DNA from: Rhodovastum sp963709085
Lineage (GTDB): Bacteria; Pseudomonadota; Alphaproteobacteria; Acetobacterales; Acetobacteraceae
NCBI GenBank assembly: GCA_963709085.1
Contig: CAVPVB010000007.1
Location: forward strand, 682,001-746,000
DNA: 64,000 bases
Direction of reading: 5' to 3'
Numbering within the stretch: position 1 is the stretch's first letter; each line of letters starts with the position of its first letter. A model generated the notes under the pieces. That model did no database searches, was not told the origin of the DNA, and worked only from the letters and a program-made list of their open reading frames with translations. Of this stretch, positions 7,847 to 17,710 are shown piece after piece. The position numbers were made by a program, and so were the translations under genes.

Positions 7847-9004
7847 ATGAGGATACTGCGCGCCCGCATCGGCCTGTTCGTCAGCCGGATCGACCACTAC
7901 GTGTTCCGCCAGTTGCTGGCGGCGCTGGTGGCCGTCACCGCCGGGCTGGTGGCGCTGATCTGGCTGACCCAGTCGCTGCGCTTCGTCGAGATGGTGGTCA
8001 ACCGCGGGCTGTCGCTGCGGGTGTTCCTGGAACTGTCCAGCCTGCAGATCCCGTATTTCGTCTCGGTCATCCTGCCGATCACCACCTACGTGGTGGTCCA
8101 GTTCATCTACCAGCGTCTGGCCGGCGACCGGGAACTCACGGTCATGCGCGCGGCCGGGCTGTCGCCGCTGGCGCTGGCGCGGCCGGCGCTGGCGGTGGCG
8201 GCGGTTGCCGTGGCGTTCGGCTACGTGCTGAACCTGTGGATAGTGCCGGCGGCTTCCGGCGCGTTCCGCCAGTACCAGTTCGAAATCCGCAACCGCGTCG
8301 CCGCCTTCCTGCTGCAGGAGGGGGTGTTCACGCCGGTGTCCGACGACCTGACAGTTTATATTCGCGCGCGCGATCCCGACGGGCTGCTGCGCGGGATTCT
8401 CATCGAGGATGCGCGCGACCGCAACAGCCCGGCCACCATCCTGGCCGAGCGCGGCCGGCTGATCGGCTCCAGCGGCACGCCGCGGGTGCTGCTGATGACC
8501 GGCAGCCGCCAGGAGATCGATCGCCAGACCGGGCGGCTGAACGTGCTGACCTTCGCCGAGAACGCGATCGATCTCGCCAGCAATTCGCGCGGCGAGGAGC
8601 AGCGCTACCGCGACATGACCGAGATGTCGATTGCCGAATTGCTCGACCCGCCGGCCGGCTCGGTACAGGCGCGCGACCGGGCGAAGCTGCGGGTGGAGGC
8701 GCACCGGCGGCTGTCGGCGCCGCTGACCGCGCTGTCATTCACCATGGTGGCGCTGGTGGCGGTGCTGATGGGGACGTTCCGCCGGCATGGCGGGCTGTTG
8801 CGGCCAATGGTCGCCGTGCTGGCGGTGGTCGGATTGCTGGCGCTGCAGCTGATGCTGAACAACGTTGCGGCCAAGCAGTTGACCCTGATTCCGCTGATCT
8901 GGGTGAACACGCTGGCGCCGGGCGTGTTCTGCGCCTGGGCGCTGTTCGGGCCACAGTTCCGGCTGATGCCGGCCACGCTGCAACTGAAGCTGGGGGCGAC
9001 CTGA
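7847..9004 (+). CDS. lptF: LPS export ABC transporter permease LptF
   Basis: A 385-residue inner-membrane protein of the YjgP/YjgQ family: three N-terminal membrane helices (about 20-125), a periplasmic beta-jellyroll region (about 135-280) and three C-terminal helices (about 290-375). With LptG and the ATPase LptB2 it extracts lipopolysaccharide from the inner membrane and passes it to LptC/A. lptG follows after 4 bp and lptD after that, so the genes form one export operon. Confidence 0.95.
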   Translation: MRILRARIGLFVSRIDHYVFRQLLAALVAVTAGLVALIWLTQSLRFVEMVVNRGLSLRVFLELSSLQIPYFVSVILPITTYVVVQFIYQRLAGDRELTVMRAAGLSPLALARPALAVAAVAVAFGYVLNLWIVPAASGAFRQYQFEIRNRVAAFLLQEGVFTPVSDDLTVYIRARDPDGLLRGILIEDARDRNSPATILAERGRLIGSSGTPRVLLMTGSRQEIDRQTGRLNVLTFAENAIDLASNSRGEEQRYRDMTEMSIAELLDPPAGSVQARDRAKLRVEAHRRLSAPLTALSFTMVALVAVLMGTFRRHGGLLRPMVAVLAVVGLLALQLMLNNVAAKQLTLIPLIWVNTLAPGVFCAWALFGPQFRLMPATLQLKLGAT

Positions 9005-9008
9005 TCCG

Positions 9009-10121
9009 GTGCTGATCGCTCCCACCCTGTCGCTTTACGTCGCCCGCGTGTTCATGGCGTCGGTCACCGGCATGCTGGCCGCCCTGACCGGGCTGATCTG
9101 GCTGTTCGATTTCATCGAGCTGCTGCGCCGGTCGGCGACCAAGCCGGACGCCACCTTCGCCATCGTGGCCGAGATCGGCGCGCTGCGCCTGCCCTGGATC
9201 AGCATGCAGATCCTGCCATTCGCGGTGCTGCTCGGCGGCATCCTGGCGTTCTGGCGGCTGACCCGCTCGTCCGAGCTGATCGTGGCGCGGGCCTCCGGCG
9301 TGTCGGCCTGGCAGTTCCTCGCCGCGCCGCTGATGTGCGCGGTGGCGCTGGGCGCCTTCGCCACCGCGGCGGTCAGCCCGGTATCGGCGGTGATGCGGGG
9401 GCGGGCGGAGGCGATGGACAATGCCTACCTGCGCACCGGCGGCGGCCCCCTGGCGCTGAATGGCGGCCAGCTCTGGCTGCGCCAGTCCGATGCGGAACTG
9501 ACGCCGCAGGGGGTGGCGATCCTGCACGCGCACGTGGTCAACCTGCACGACGGCGAACTGATCGCCAATGATGTCAGCATCTTCCGCCTGGACGCCAACG
9601 ACCACCTGCTGCAACGGGTGGAGGCGAGCCAGGCGCAGCTCGACGATGGCGACTGGCGGCTCAGCAATGCGCGCACCATCCTGCCCGGCCACCTGCCGTC
9701 GCCGCCGCGCGCGCTGGCCCTGGCCACCAACATGACGGTGGCGCGGGTGCAGGAGAGCTTCGCGCCGCCGGACACGTTGTCGTTCTGGGCGCTGCCCGGT
9801 TTCATTGCCCTTTTGGAACACTCTGGCTTCTCGTCGATCCGCCACCGGTTGCAGTTCCAGACGCTGCTGGCGCTGCCGCTGCTGGCCGGGACGATGACGC
9901 TGCTGGCGGCGGGGTTCTCGATGCGGTCGTCGCGTCGCGGCGGGGTGGCGCAGATGATCGGCAGCGGCGTCGCCGCCGGGTTCGCGCTGTTCATGATCTC
10001 CAAGGTGGCCGAGGAGTTCGGCCAGTCCGGCGCCCTGCCGCCATCGCTGGCGGCCTGGGCCCCTGCCGCTTCTGGGCTGATGCTCAGCGTGGCGTTGCTG
10101 CTGCATCTGGAAGACGGCTGA
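9009..10121 (+). CDS. lptG: LPS export ABC transporter permease LptG
   Basis: A 370-residue partner of LptF with the same architecture: helices near 12-120, a periplasmic domain about 130-265 and a C-terminal membrane block about 275-365. Residues SSELIVARASGVSAWQFL near 84-101 form the cytoplasmic coupling helix that touches LptB. The start is a GTG at 9009, 4 bp after the lptF stop. The gene ends 2 bp before the lptD ATG. The tight spacing implies co-translation of the export machinery. Confidence 0.95.
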   Translation: MLIAPTLSLYVARVFMASVTGMLAALTGLIWLFDFIELLRRSATKPDATFAIVAEIGALRLPWISMQILPFAVLLGGILAFWRLTRSSELIVARASGVSAWQFLAAPLMCAVALGAFATAAVSPVSAVMRGRAEAMDNAYLRTGGGPLALNGGQLWLRQSDAELTPQGVAILHAHVVNLHDGELIANDVSIFRLDANDHLLQRVEASQAQLDDGDWRLSNARTILPGHLPSPPRALALATNMTVARVQESFAPPDTLSFWALPGFIALLEHSGFSSIRHRLQFQTLLALPLLAGTMTLLAAGFSMRSSRRGGVAQMIGSGVAAGFALFMISKVAEEFGQSGALPPSLAAWAPAASGLMLSVALLLHLEDG

Positions 10122-10123
10122 GA

Positions 10124-12452
10124 ATGGCGCAATCACGGGCGAGGGCGTTGAGCGAGCGGCGACGCCGGCGGCTGCTGGGGGCGCCCCTGGTGGTTACCGC
10201 GACAATGCTGGGGGCGACGCTGCTGGGGGCGGCGACGGCACAGGCGCAGCTGCGCACCATGACGCGCACCGAGCCGGTATCGCGCGACCAGCCGGTGTTC
10301 TACCAGGCCGACGCAGCCGATTACGATCGCGACGGCGCGCTGGTGACGCTGAGCGGGCACGTGGAAATCTGGCAGGGCGATCGCATCCTGCGGGCCGACC
10401 GCGTCACCTATGACCGCAACACCGGCGTGGCGGCGGCGACTGGCAACGTGGTGCTGGTGGAGCCGGACGGGCAGGTGCTGTTCGCCGAGTACGCCGAGCT
10501 GAGCGAGGACATGAAGAACGGCGTGCTGCGCGACCTGCGCGCGCTGCTGCCGCAGAACGGGCGGCTGGCCGCCAACGGCGCGCGCCGCACCGACGCCACC
10601 GTCAACGAGCTGAGCCGGGCCATCTACAGCACCTGCAACCTGTGCAAGGACGATCCTTCCGCGGCGCCGCTATGGGACATCCGCGCCCGCTCGGCGGTGC
10701 AGGACGTCGAGAACGCGAAGATCGAGTACACCGACGCGGTGGTGGATTTCTACGGCGTGCCGGTTTTCTATTTCCCGTTCATGGCCCATCCCGACCCGTC
10801 GGTGCGGCGGGCCAGCGGCTTGCTGATACCGAACATGGGGGTGACGACCCATCTCGGCGCCTTCTTCTCGGTGCCCTACTACTGGGTGATCGGCAACCAG
10901 TCGGATGCAACGTTCACCCCGATCATTTCGGCCAAGCAGGGCGGCGGGGTGTTTGGCGAGTACCGGCAGGTGTTCAACGACGGCAAGATCACGGTGCGCG
11001 GCTCGGTGGCCGGTGACGAAGGCGGCGTCGGCTGGCACCTGTTCACGCGCGGCGACTTCTCGATCGACGAGACCTGGCGCTGGGGCTTCGACATCAACCG
11101 GGCCAGCAGCACCGACTACCTGCGCGACTACATGGTCCCCAACGGCCTGGTGCCGGTGCTGACCAGCTCGATCTGGCTGGAAGGGTTCGGGGAGGGCTCG
11201 TATTCGCGTCTGGACTCGCGCGCCTACCAGAGCATTCTTAACGGCACGACCGTGACCGGCCATCTGCCGTACGTGCTGCCGCGCTACGAATACAGTTATT
11301 TCGGCGAGCCCGACCCGCTGGGCGGACGGCTGTCGGTGGACGCGGGGGCGTTCAACGTAATGCGCCAGACCGGCACCTCCACCGAGCGCGCCCGGCTGAG
11401 CCTGGACTGGCAGCGACCGTTCACCGGGCAGCTTGGCGATTTGTGGAAACTCACCTTTCACGTGGACAGCGCCGCTTACGAAGCTCATTATTTCAATGGA
11501 TTGCCGAATTTCGGCACCTCGGGCTCGGTGCAGACGGCGCAGGCCATGCCGACGGGGGCCACCGAAGTGCGCCTGCCGATGGTGCGCGACGCCGGCAGCT
11601 GGGGCACCCAGACCGTCGAGCCGATCGCCCAGGTGATCGTGGCGCCGAACGGGTCGAAATACGGCTACACCACGCTCGCCAACGGCACCACGGTCTCGAC
11701 CACCCGGGTGCCGAACGAGGACAGCCTTGACCAGGAGCTGACCGACGCCAATCTGTTCGCGCTGAATCGTTTCACCGGGGTGGACCGGCTGGAGGGCGGC
11801 ATCCGGATGAATGCGGGGCTGCGCGGGGCCTGGAACTTCCCCAACGGAGCGGGCCTCGACGGGCTGGTCGGCGAGGGCTACCGGGTACAGAAAAGCTCGC
11901 CCTGGCTGATCGGATCGGGGCTGGAGAATCGAGCTGTCGGACGTGGTCAGCCGGGTGACGTTCACGCCCGGATCGTATTTCGACGTGACCGCGCGGGCGC
12001 GGTTCAACCCGCACGACCAGATGTCGGTGCCGTTCGCCGACATCCTGGCCAGCGCCGGGCCGCAGGTGCTGCGGCTCTCGGCGGGCTATATCTACAGCTC
12101 GGTCACTCCATATACTTATTATGATTATCCCCCGACCGGGGAGTACTGGGGCGCGACCGGCAAGGTCGGGACCAGCCCCACCGAGCCCTATCCGGCACCG
12201 CGCGACGAAATCGCGCTGGGGGTGAGCACCCATGTCGGTCCCTGGAAGCTGTCGACCTCGGCGCGCACCGACCTGCGCACCGACCAGATGGACCTGGTCA
12301 CCGTCATCGGTTCCTACGAAGACGAATGCTTCATCTTCGCGCTGAACGCCTACAAGCGCTATACGTCGATCGGCGGTGATCATGGCGACAGCGCGGTGAT
12401 GTTCCAGATCACGTTCAAGACTGTCGGGCAGTTCGGCTTTCACCCGATGTGA
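10124..12452 (+). CDS. lptD: LPS-assembly protein LptD, interrupted by one frameshift
   Basis: The beta-barrel component of the outer-membrane LPS translocon. An N-terminal signal/anchor (about 15-45) precedes an OstA-like jellyroll (about 60-170) and a barrel domain. The frame read from the ATG at 10124 is homologous up to about residue 603, then goes out of register. From 11934 the normal sequence continues one frame over (LSDVVSRVTFTPGSYFD to the final FGFHPM). Removing one base, most simply the A at 11932 in aatcgagctg, restores a 775-residue protein. Because lptD is normally essential where LPS is made, a consensus error is more likely than a true null. Cysteines in CNLCKDD near residue 170 may serve disulfide linkage. 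Confidence 0.9.
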
Positions 12453-12492
12453 GGCGGCACCGCAGCCGATACCCCAGGAGGTCTGACCGCCC

Positions 12493-13851
12493 ATGATCCT
12501 GTGCCTTTCCCGCCCGCACCTGCCGGGTCTGACGCTGCTCGCGGCGCTGGCCCTGGTGGCGGCCCCGGCGCCGGCCCCCGCCCAGCCGCATGACGCCCAG
12601 CCGCGTGACGCCCAGCCGCGTGACGCCCTGGCGGCCGAGGCCGCGCCGCCCAATGCCGCGCGCATCGTCGCGATCGTGAACGGCGACGTGATCAGCTATG
12701 CCGATGTGGAAAACCGGCGCCGGCTGTTCGCCCTGTCCACCGGCATGCCCGCCGCCCCGGAGGTGTTGGACCGGCTGACGCCGCAGGTCACTAGGCAGCT
12801 GATCGACGAGCGGCTGCGGCTGCAGGAACTGCAGCGCCGGCACGTTATCGTGCAGGATGCCGAGATCGCCGGCGCCATCGGCGAAATCGAGCAGCGCAAC
12901 AACATGCAGGAAGGCACGCTGCGCCGGCGCCTGTCGGCGGACGGGGTGGAGTTCCGCACCCTGATCGACCAGGTGCGGGTGCAGATCGGCTGGGGCCGGG
13001 TGCTGCGCCAGGAGCTGGGTCAGCGCGCCGAGGTCAGCGATGCCGACCTGCAGGAGCAGTCGAACCTGCTGCAGGCGCAGACCGGTCAGCAGGAGTTCCG
13101 GGTCGCCGAGATCTTCGTTCCGATCGCCGACCCGGCGCAGGCCGAGGAGGCGCGGCGCTTCGCCGACACGATCATCCAGCAGCTGCGCCTCGGCGCGCCC
13201 TTCCCGGTGGTGGCGGCGCAGTTCAGCCAGAGCCAGACCGCGCTGCAAGGCGGCGACGAGGGCTGGGTGCAGCCGAACCAGCTCGACCCCGCGGTGGTGC
13301 GGGTGCTGCAGGAAATGCCGCCGGGCGCGATCAGCAACCCGATCCAGGTGCCGGGCGGGCTGTCCATCGTGACGCTGCGCGCCAAGCGCGAAATCGGCCA
13401 CGACCTGGCCACCATGGCAACGATCCGGCAGGTTTTCCTGCCGTTCACCGCGCGGCTCGATCCGGCCGCGCCGACCGCCCAGCAGCAGCAGGTGCTGGAG
13501 CAGGCGCGGCGGATTTCCGGTTCGGCCAAGACCTGCGAGGAGATGGAGGCCGCCAACAAGGCCGCCGGCAGCAGCCGGCCGGCCGATCCGGGCGAGTTGC
13601 GGGTGGAAGGGGTCGGGGTGCCGGCGCTGCGCCAGATCCTGACGACGCTGCCGCTGGGCAAGCCGAGCCAGCCATTGGTGGCCGAGGACGGCGTGGCGGT
13701 GCTGATGGTGTGCACCCGCGAGCAGAAGAACCTGGGCGTGCCGACCAAGAAGGAGCTGACCGAGCGCATCCTGAACGAGCGGGTGGAACTGACCTCACGC
13801 CAGCTCATGCGCGACCTGCAGCGGCGGGCGGTGATCGATCAGCGCTCCTGA
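12493..13851 (+). CDS. surA: Periplasmic chaperone / peptidyl-prolyl isomerase SurA
   Basis: A 452-residue protein with a signal peptide (about 1-30), a SurA N-terminal chaperone domain (about 55-175), a parvulin-type rotamase domain (about 200-300, with FSQSQTALQGGDEGWV) and a second, less conserved one. SurA escorts outer-membrane proteins, including LptD, to the BAM complex, consistent with its position 40 bp after lptD. AGGAGG lies 9-14 nt before the ATG. After the signal peptide a short tandem repeat (DAQPRDAQPRDA, from 15-bp DNA units near 12590-12630) forms a low-complexity linker. Confidence 0.95.
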   Translation: MILCLSRPHLPGLTLLAALALVAAPAPAPAQPHDAQPRDAQPRDALAAEAAPPNAARIVAIVNGDVISYADVENRRRLFALSTGMPAAPEVLDRLTPQVTRQLIDERLRLQELQRRHVIVQDAEIAGAIGEIEQRNNMQEGTLRRRLSADGVEFRTLIDQVRVQIGWGRVLRQELGQRAEVSDADLQEQSNLLQAQTGQQEFRVAEIFVPIADPAQAEEARRFADTIIQQLRLGAPFPVVAAQFSQSQTALQGGDEGWVQPNQLDPAVVRVLQEMPPGAISNPIQVPGGLSIVTLRAKREIGHDLATMATIRQVFLPFTARLDPAAPTAQQQQVLEQARRISGSAKTCEEMEAANKAAGSSRPADPGELRVEGVGVPALRQILTTLPLGKPSQPLVAEDGVAVLMVCTREQKNLGVPTKKELTERILNERVELTSRQLMRDLQRRAVIDQRS

Positions 13852-14674
13852 ATCGGGGCCGGCGCCGTTACGCCCGGCGGCTCTACGCGACGTCATCGCC
13901 CGGCACGGGCTGGATGCCCGCCGTTCGCTCGGCCAGCATTTTCTCCTCGATGCCAACCTGACGGCGCGCATCGCCCGCCAGGCGGGCGCGCTGGACGGCC
14001 GGCACGTGGTGGAGGTGGGGCCGGGGCCGGGCGGGCTGACGCGGGCGCTGCTGGCGACCGGGGCTGCCGGCGTGACCGTGGTGGAGATCGACGCGCGCGC
14101 GGTCGCCGCCATGCAGGAGCTGCAGGCCGAGGTCGGCGAACGGCTGCTTGTGGTGGCGGGCGACGCGATGGCGCTCGATCTCGCCGGCCTGGTGCCGGCG
14201 CCACGCCAGATCGTGGCCAATCTGCCCTACAACCTGGCTTCGCCGCTGCTGGTGGGCTGGCTGCGCCAGGCCGCAAGCTGGGAGCGGCTGACGCTGATGT
14301 TCCAGCTTGAAGTGGCCGAGCGGATCTGCGCCGCCCCGGCAACGCCGGCCCGCGGACGGCTTTCCGTGCTGGCGCAATGGTGCGGCACGGCGGAGTTGCG
14401 CCTGCGCGTTCCGCCGGCCGCCTTCGTGCCGCCGCCGAAAGTGTGGTCGGCGGTGGTGGTGCTGACGCCGCATCCGGCCCAGCCCGAGGCGGCGCTGTTC
14501 GCGGCGATGGAGCGGCTGACCGCGGCGGCGTTCGGGCAACGCCGCAAGATGCTGCGCGGCGCCTTGCGCGGGCTGGGCGGGGAAGCGCTGCTGGCGCGTG
14601 CCGGCATCGCGCCGGAGCGGCGGGCGGAGACGCTGACAGTGGCGGAATTCGACCGGCTGGTGCGCCTGTTATGA
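13838..14674 (+). CDS. rsmA: 16S rRNA dimethyladenosine transferase (RsmA/KsgA), start codon unclear
   Basis: The encoded protein carries the KsgA core: SLGQHFLLDANL (from 13925), motif I EVGPGPGGLTRALL, motif IV NLPYN and the C-terminal FGQRRKMLRGAL. It dimethylates two adjacent adenines in helix 45 of 16S rRNA late in small-subunit assembly. The frame is closed by a TGA at 13832-13834, and no ATG, GTG or TTG occurs before 14006, which lies inside motif I. The likely start is the ATC at 13838 (I/M-SAPESGPAPLRPAALRDV), overlapping the surA stop; either it is a rare non-canonical start or one base is wrong. About 278 residues, normal for the family. The usual pdxA between surA and ksgA is absent. 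Confidence 0.85.
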   Translation: MSAPESGPAPLRPAALRDVIARHGLDARRSLGQHFLLDANLTARIARQAGALDGRHVVEVGPGPGGLTRALLATGAAGVTVVEIDARAVAAMQELQAEVGERLLVVAGDAMALDLAGLVPAPRQIVANLPYNLASPLLVGWLRQAASWERLTLMFQLEVAERICAAPATPARGRLSVLAQWCGTAELRLRVPPAAFVPPPKVWSAVVVLTPHPAQPEAALFAAMERLTAAAFGQRRKMLRGALRGLGGEALLARAGIAPERRAETLTVAEFDRLVRLL

Positions 14675-15243
14675 CGCTGGAACCCGCAATCTGAGAGCGT
14701 GCCCCACCGTATTGGTCAAGTAATATGGTTGGCGATTCGGCCGGTAACTGAAATGTTAACAGAACTTTCCCAAGCGCCGGTTAAATTTCTCGTGAACACT
14801 GCTATTCGGGCGTCATGCAGCGGTTAATTGCTGCATTGCGACATGAATTGCCGACACAAGATATTACAAAGCTCCTGGGCGCCAAAAGGAACGAAAGGGT
14901 TGTAATTGCCGTTTGGGGTGGCAATATCGGGGATGTCACCAATAAAGGATTCTGTATCATGGCTTGGCGTCTTTTTCCTTCCATGTGGCCTCTGTGCAAC
15001 AATGGCATCGCGCAGCCGCCCGACCGCCGAAACGAGGCGCCGCGCTCCGACGCGACGCAGGATCAGCCCCGTGCTGACACGCATGCGGGCGCCGAGCAGC
15101 ATCGGTCCCGCCCGGCATAACTGAGGTGATCTACTTCGCCGACCCCACGGGGGTTCCTGGCTGAGTTTCCAGGATGATCTGCCGGGACCTCCGTGGCACC
15201 GGGTCACCCTTCGCGGTTACTCGTGACCCTTCCCGACCGCGCG
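14675..15243. other. Gene-poor spacer of lower GC between rsmA and the histidine kinase
   Basis: About 570 bp with clearly lower GC than its surroundings between 14700 and 14980. It holds only weak open frames, the best being 14815-15120 (plus, 101 residues, MQRLIAALRHELPTQDITKL...), which has no convincing ribosome site and no recognised motif and becomes basic low-complexity at its end. A promoter, small RNA or remnant gene is possible; I cannot support any of them. Confidence 0.4.
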
Positions 15244-16773
15244 TTACCGACCCGCTGGCGGCAGGAACAGCGTTACCGTCGTTCCCATGCCGGGCTTGCT
15301 GTGCAGCGTCGCATGGCCGCCGGCCCCGCGAGCGAACGACACCACCTGCGCCAGCCCGAGGCCGCTGCCCTTGCCCGGTGGCTTGGTGGTGAAGAACGGC
15401 TCCATGGCGCGCGCCCGCACTGCCTCTGTCATGCCCGAGCCGGTGTCGGTCACCGATACGGCCACGAACCAGTCCGACCGGACGGTTTCGCCGGCCGGCA
15501 GGTCCGCCGGCGCATATTCGGTTGCGCTTGTCGCCAGCGTCACCGTGCCGCCATTCGGGCTCGCGTCGCGGGCGTTGATCACCAGGTTCAGCACCGCTGA
15601 CTGGAACTGTGCCGTCTCGACCGCGCAGCCCGGCAGACCGGGCGCCAGCCGGGTTTCCAGCCGGCAAGGCGCCGCGGCCCGTCGCAGCAGCGGCAGGAAA
15701 TCCTCCACCATGGCGTTCACCTGCTCGTTTCTGCCGGCGGCGTCCGCCGGGCGGGCGAAGCCGAGCAGCGCGGCCACCAGCTTCGCCCCGCGATCAACCG
15801 CCCGCTCGCCCGCCTCGACATGGCGGCGGATCGGCCCGTCCGCGCCGGCGGCGTCGCGAATGAGCTGCAGATTGCCGCTGATCACCGCCAGCATATTGTT
15901 GAAGTCATGCGCAATACCGCTGGTGAGCTGGCCGATCGCCTCCATCTTCTGCACATGGCGTAGCGCCGCCTCGGTGGCCTGGTGCTCGGCGATTTCGGCC
16001 CGCAGCCGCTCCTCGGCGGCGTCCAGCGCGGCGGTGCGGCGGGCCAGTTCCGCCCGCAGCGCGAACAACGCGCCGAAGCTGCGGTGCGAAATCCAGCCGA
16101 TGCGCAGCATGCCGCCGGCAAACAGCACCACCATAACGGCCGAAACCAGCCCCAGCTTCTGGCTTTCCAACAGGAAGCGCAGCGCCAGCGGCAGGCTCGC
16201 GGGCAGCACGAACGCCGCGGCGGTCGGAAAATGGGCGCCATAGGCCGCGATCGAGCCGGCGCACATGCCGCCCACCACGAAGGCCACGAAAAGTTGATAG
16301 GTCTCGGCGGAGGGATAGGTCAGCAGGCACAGCGCCCCCCACAGCACGCCGCCGCAGGCGCTGCCGCCGATCGCCAGCATCCATTGGCGGCGCTCGTCCG
16401 TGCTGCGCCGCAGCGCCCACCAGCCCAGGCCGCGCGCCAGCGATACCGCCAGCATCGTTCCCAGCCAGATCCAGGCCGGCGCCTCCCCCGCCACCGCCAC
16501 CAGCACGGCGGCGGCCAGCACCGCGTTGAACATGGTGGTGCCGAGCACCAACGGGGTCTGGTCCAGCACCGAGCGCAGCCGCTCGGACCGGATCAGATTC
16601 CTTGTATTCAGGTCCTTGTCACGCGCTTGCGTCGCCGTTCGGACCTCCGTTTGTGGCCTGGAACAATCCGGCCGGCCCGGGACGTTGGCGGGAGGCGCCA
16701 GCGCGAATTTATTCCATTTTGCACAACCTGCACGCGATTTCCATGTGCCAAAAATGGTGCGTCTGTGGCTCAT
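15244..16773 (-). CDS. Membrane-bound sensor histidine kinase
   Basis: A 509-residue orphan sensor kinase. Five or six membrane helices occupy about residues 75-245. A coiled linker (ALDAAEERLRAEIAEHQATEAALRH) leads to the HisKA domain with phospho-acceptor His289 in SGIAHDFNNMLAVISGN. The HATPase domain shows NLVINARDAS (N box), DTGSGM (G1) and EPFFTTKPPGKGSGLGL (F and G2). No receiver domain follows, and no response regulator lies nearby. ATG 16773 is the first canonical start before the first helix. It follows the MBL-fold gene by 26 bp on the same strand, suggesting one transcript with the SDR. The stimulus is unknown. Confidence 0.85.
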   Translation of the reverse strand: MSHRRTIFGTWKSRAGCAKWNKFALAPPANVPGRPDCSRPQTEVRTATQARDKDLNTRNLIRSERLRSVLDQTPLVLGTTMFNAVLAAAVLVAVAGEAPAWIWLGTMLAVSLARGLGWWALRRSTDERRQWMLAIGGSACGGVLWGALCLLTYPSAETYQLFVAFVVGGMCAGSIAAYGAHFPTAAAFVLPASLPLALRFLLESQKLGLVSAVMVVLFAGGMLRIGWISHRSFGALFALRAELARRTAALDAAEERLRAEIAEHQATEAALRHVQKMEAIGQLTSGIAHDFNNMLAVISGNLQLIRDAAGADGPIRRHVEAGERAVDRGAKLVAALLGFARPADAAGRNEQVNAMVEDFLPLLRRAAAPCRLETRLAPGLPGCAVETAQFQSAVLNLVINARDASPNGGTVTLATSATEYAPADLPAGETVRSDWFVAVSVTDTGSGMTEAVRARAMEPFFTTKPPGKGSGLGLAQVVSFARGAGGHATLHSKPGMGTTVTLFLPPAGR

Positions 16774-16799
16774 TCCCCGAGCGCGACGAAATCCGCGGG

Positions 16800-17669
16800 T
16801 TAGCGTGCGGCCGGGCGCCACAGCTCCGGCACGAACGCGTATCCCTCCGCGGCCTTCGCGACATGGCCGAAGGTGGGAAAATCCAGATGCATGCCGGCGA
16901 CCAGCAGCCGGTCGGTGGCCGCCATGTCGAATGTCCGCGCCCGGGTTGCCTGCCCCTGGGCGATATCCACGTCGAACACCAGCCCCGCGTCGGGCCGGGC
17001 GAATTGCAGCCCGGGCAGGTGCACGAGGTCGCCCCAGATCAGCAGGGTCGCGGCCCCGTCGGCGATCAGCCAGCCGCAATGACCCGGCGTGTGGCCGGGC
17101 AGATGATGGGCGGTGATGCCGGGCACGCCCTCCTGCCCGTGCCGCACCGTGCGCAGCCGGTCACGATACGGGCTCAGGCAGCGTTGGGCGGCGGCGAAGG
17201 CGGGCCGCCGTGCTTCCGGCGCCTGTGCCGCCATCGCCTCGTCCAGCCAGAACGCCGGCTCGGCCGCGTGCAGCACCAGCTCGGCGTTGGCGAAGAAACG
17301 CTGCCCGGCATCGTCGAGCAGGCCGCACACATGGTCCTTATGGGCGTGCGTGATCAGCACGGTGTCGATCTCCGACGGCTGCACCCCCAGCGCGGCCAGC
17401 CAGGTCCGGGCCTGCCCGTGCGCCTCGCCCAGCGCGGTGCCGCTGCCGGTGTCGATCAGGATGCGTCGCCCGGCCCGCTCCACCAGGAAGCAGCTGATGG
17501 TGATACGCGGCGGCAGCGCCCGGAAGGCCGAACGCAGCTCCGCTGCGATCGCCGCTTCCGCCAGCCCGGCGACCAGCGCCGTCGAGGCTTGCAGCACGCC
17601 GTCGTGCAGGGCGGTGACGATGGTATCGCCGACGGCGACATGATGGATGCCGGCGTTGATGTGCTGCAT
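16800..17669 (-). CDS. MBL-fold metallo-hydrolase
   Basis: A 289-residue metallo-beta-lactamase-fold enzyme. The zinc-binding motif HAHKDH is at residues 108-113, preceded by RILIDTGSG; further ligands appear in HLPGHTPGHCGWLI and the aspartate of IWGDLVHLP. This subgroup includes lactonases and general hydrolases of the AiiA/PhnP-like kind; quorum-quenching activity is possible but unproven. The start at 17669 is preceded by AGGGA. An alternative ATG at 17690 adds seven residues. It sits between the SDR gene (41 bp upstream) and the histidine kinase in a same-strand unit. Confidence 0.88.
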   Translation of the reverse strand: MQHINAGIHHVAVGDTIVTALHDGVLQASTALVAGLAEAAIAAELRSAFRALPPRITISCFLVERAGRRILIDTGSGTALGEAHGQARTWLAALGVQPSEIDTVLITHAHKDHVCGLLDDAGQRFFANAELVLHAAEPAFWLDEAMAAQAPEARRPAFAAAQRCLSPYRDRLRTVRHGQEGVPGITAHHLPGHTPGHCGWLIADGAATLLIWGDLVHLPGLQFARPDAGLVFDVDIAQGQATRARTFDMAATDRLLVAGMHLDFPTFGHVAKAAEGYAFVPELWRPAAR

Positions 17670-17710
17670 TTTGTTGTCCCTGCGTGCCATTACCGGCGTG
17701 ATCTGCGCAA

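Noticed and set aside
14815..15120. 101-residue plus-strand frame as a gene
   Set aside because: No ribosome site, no motif, and the last third is repetitive basic sequence; noted only as spacer content.
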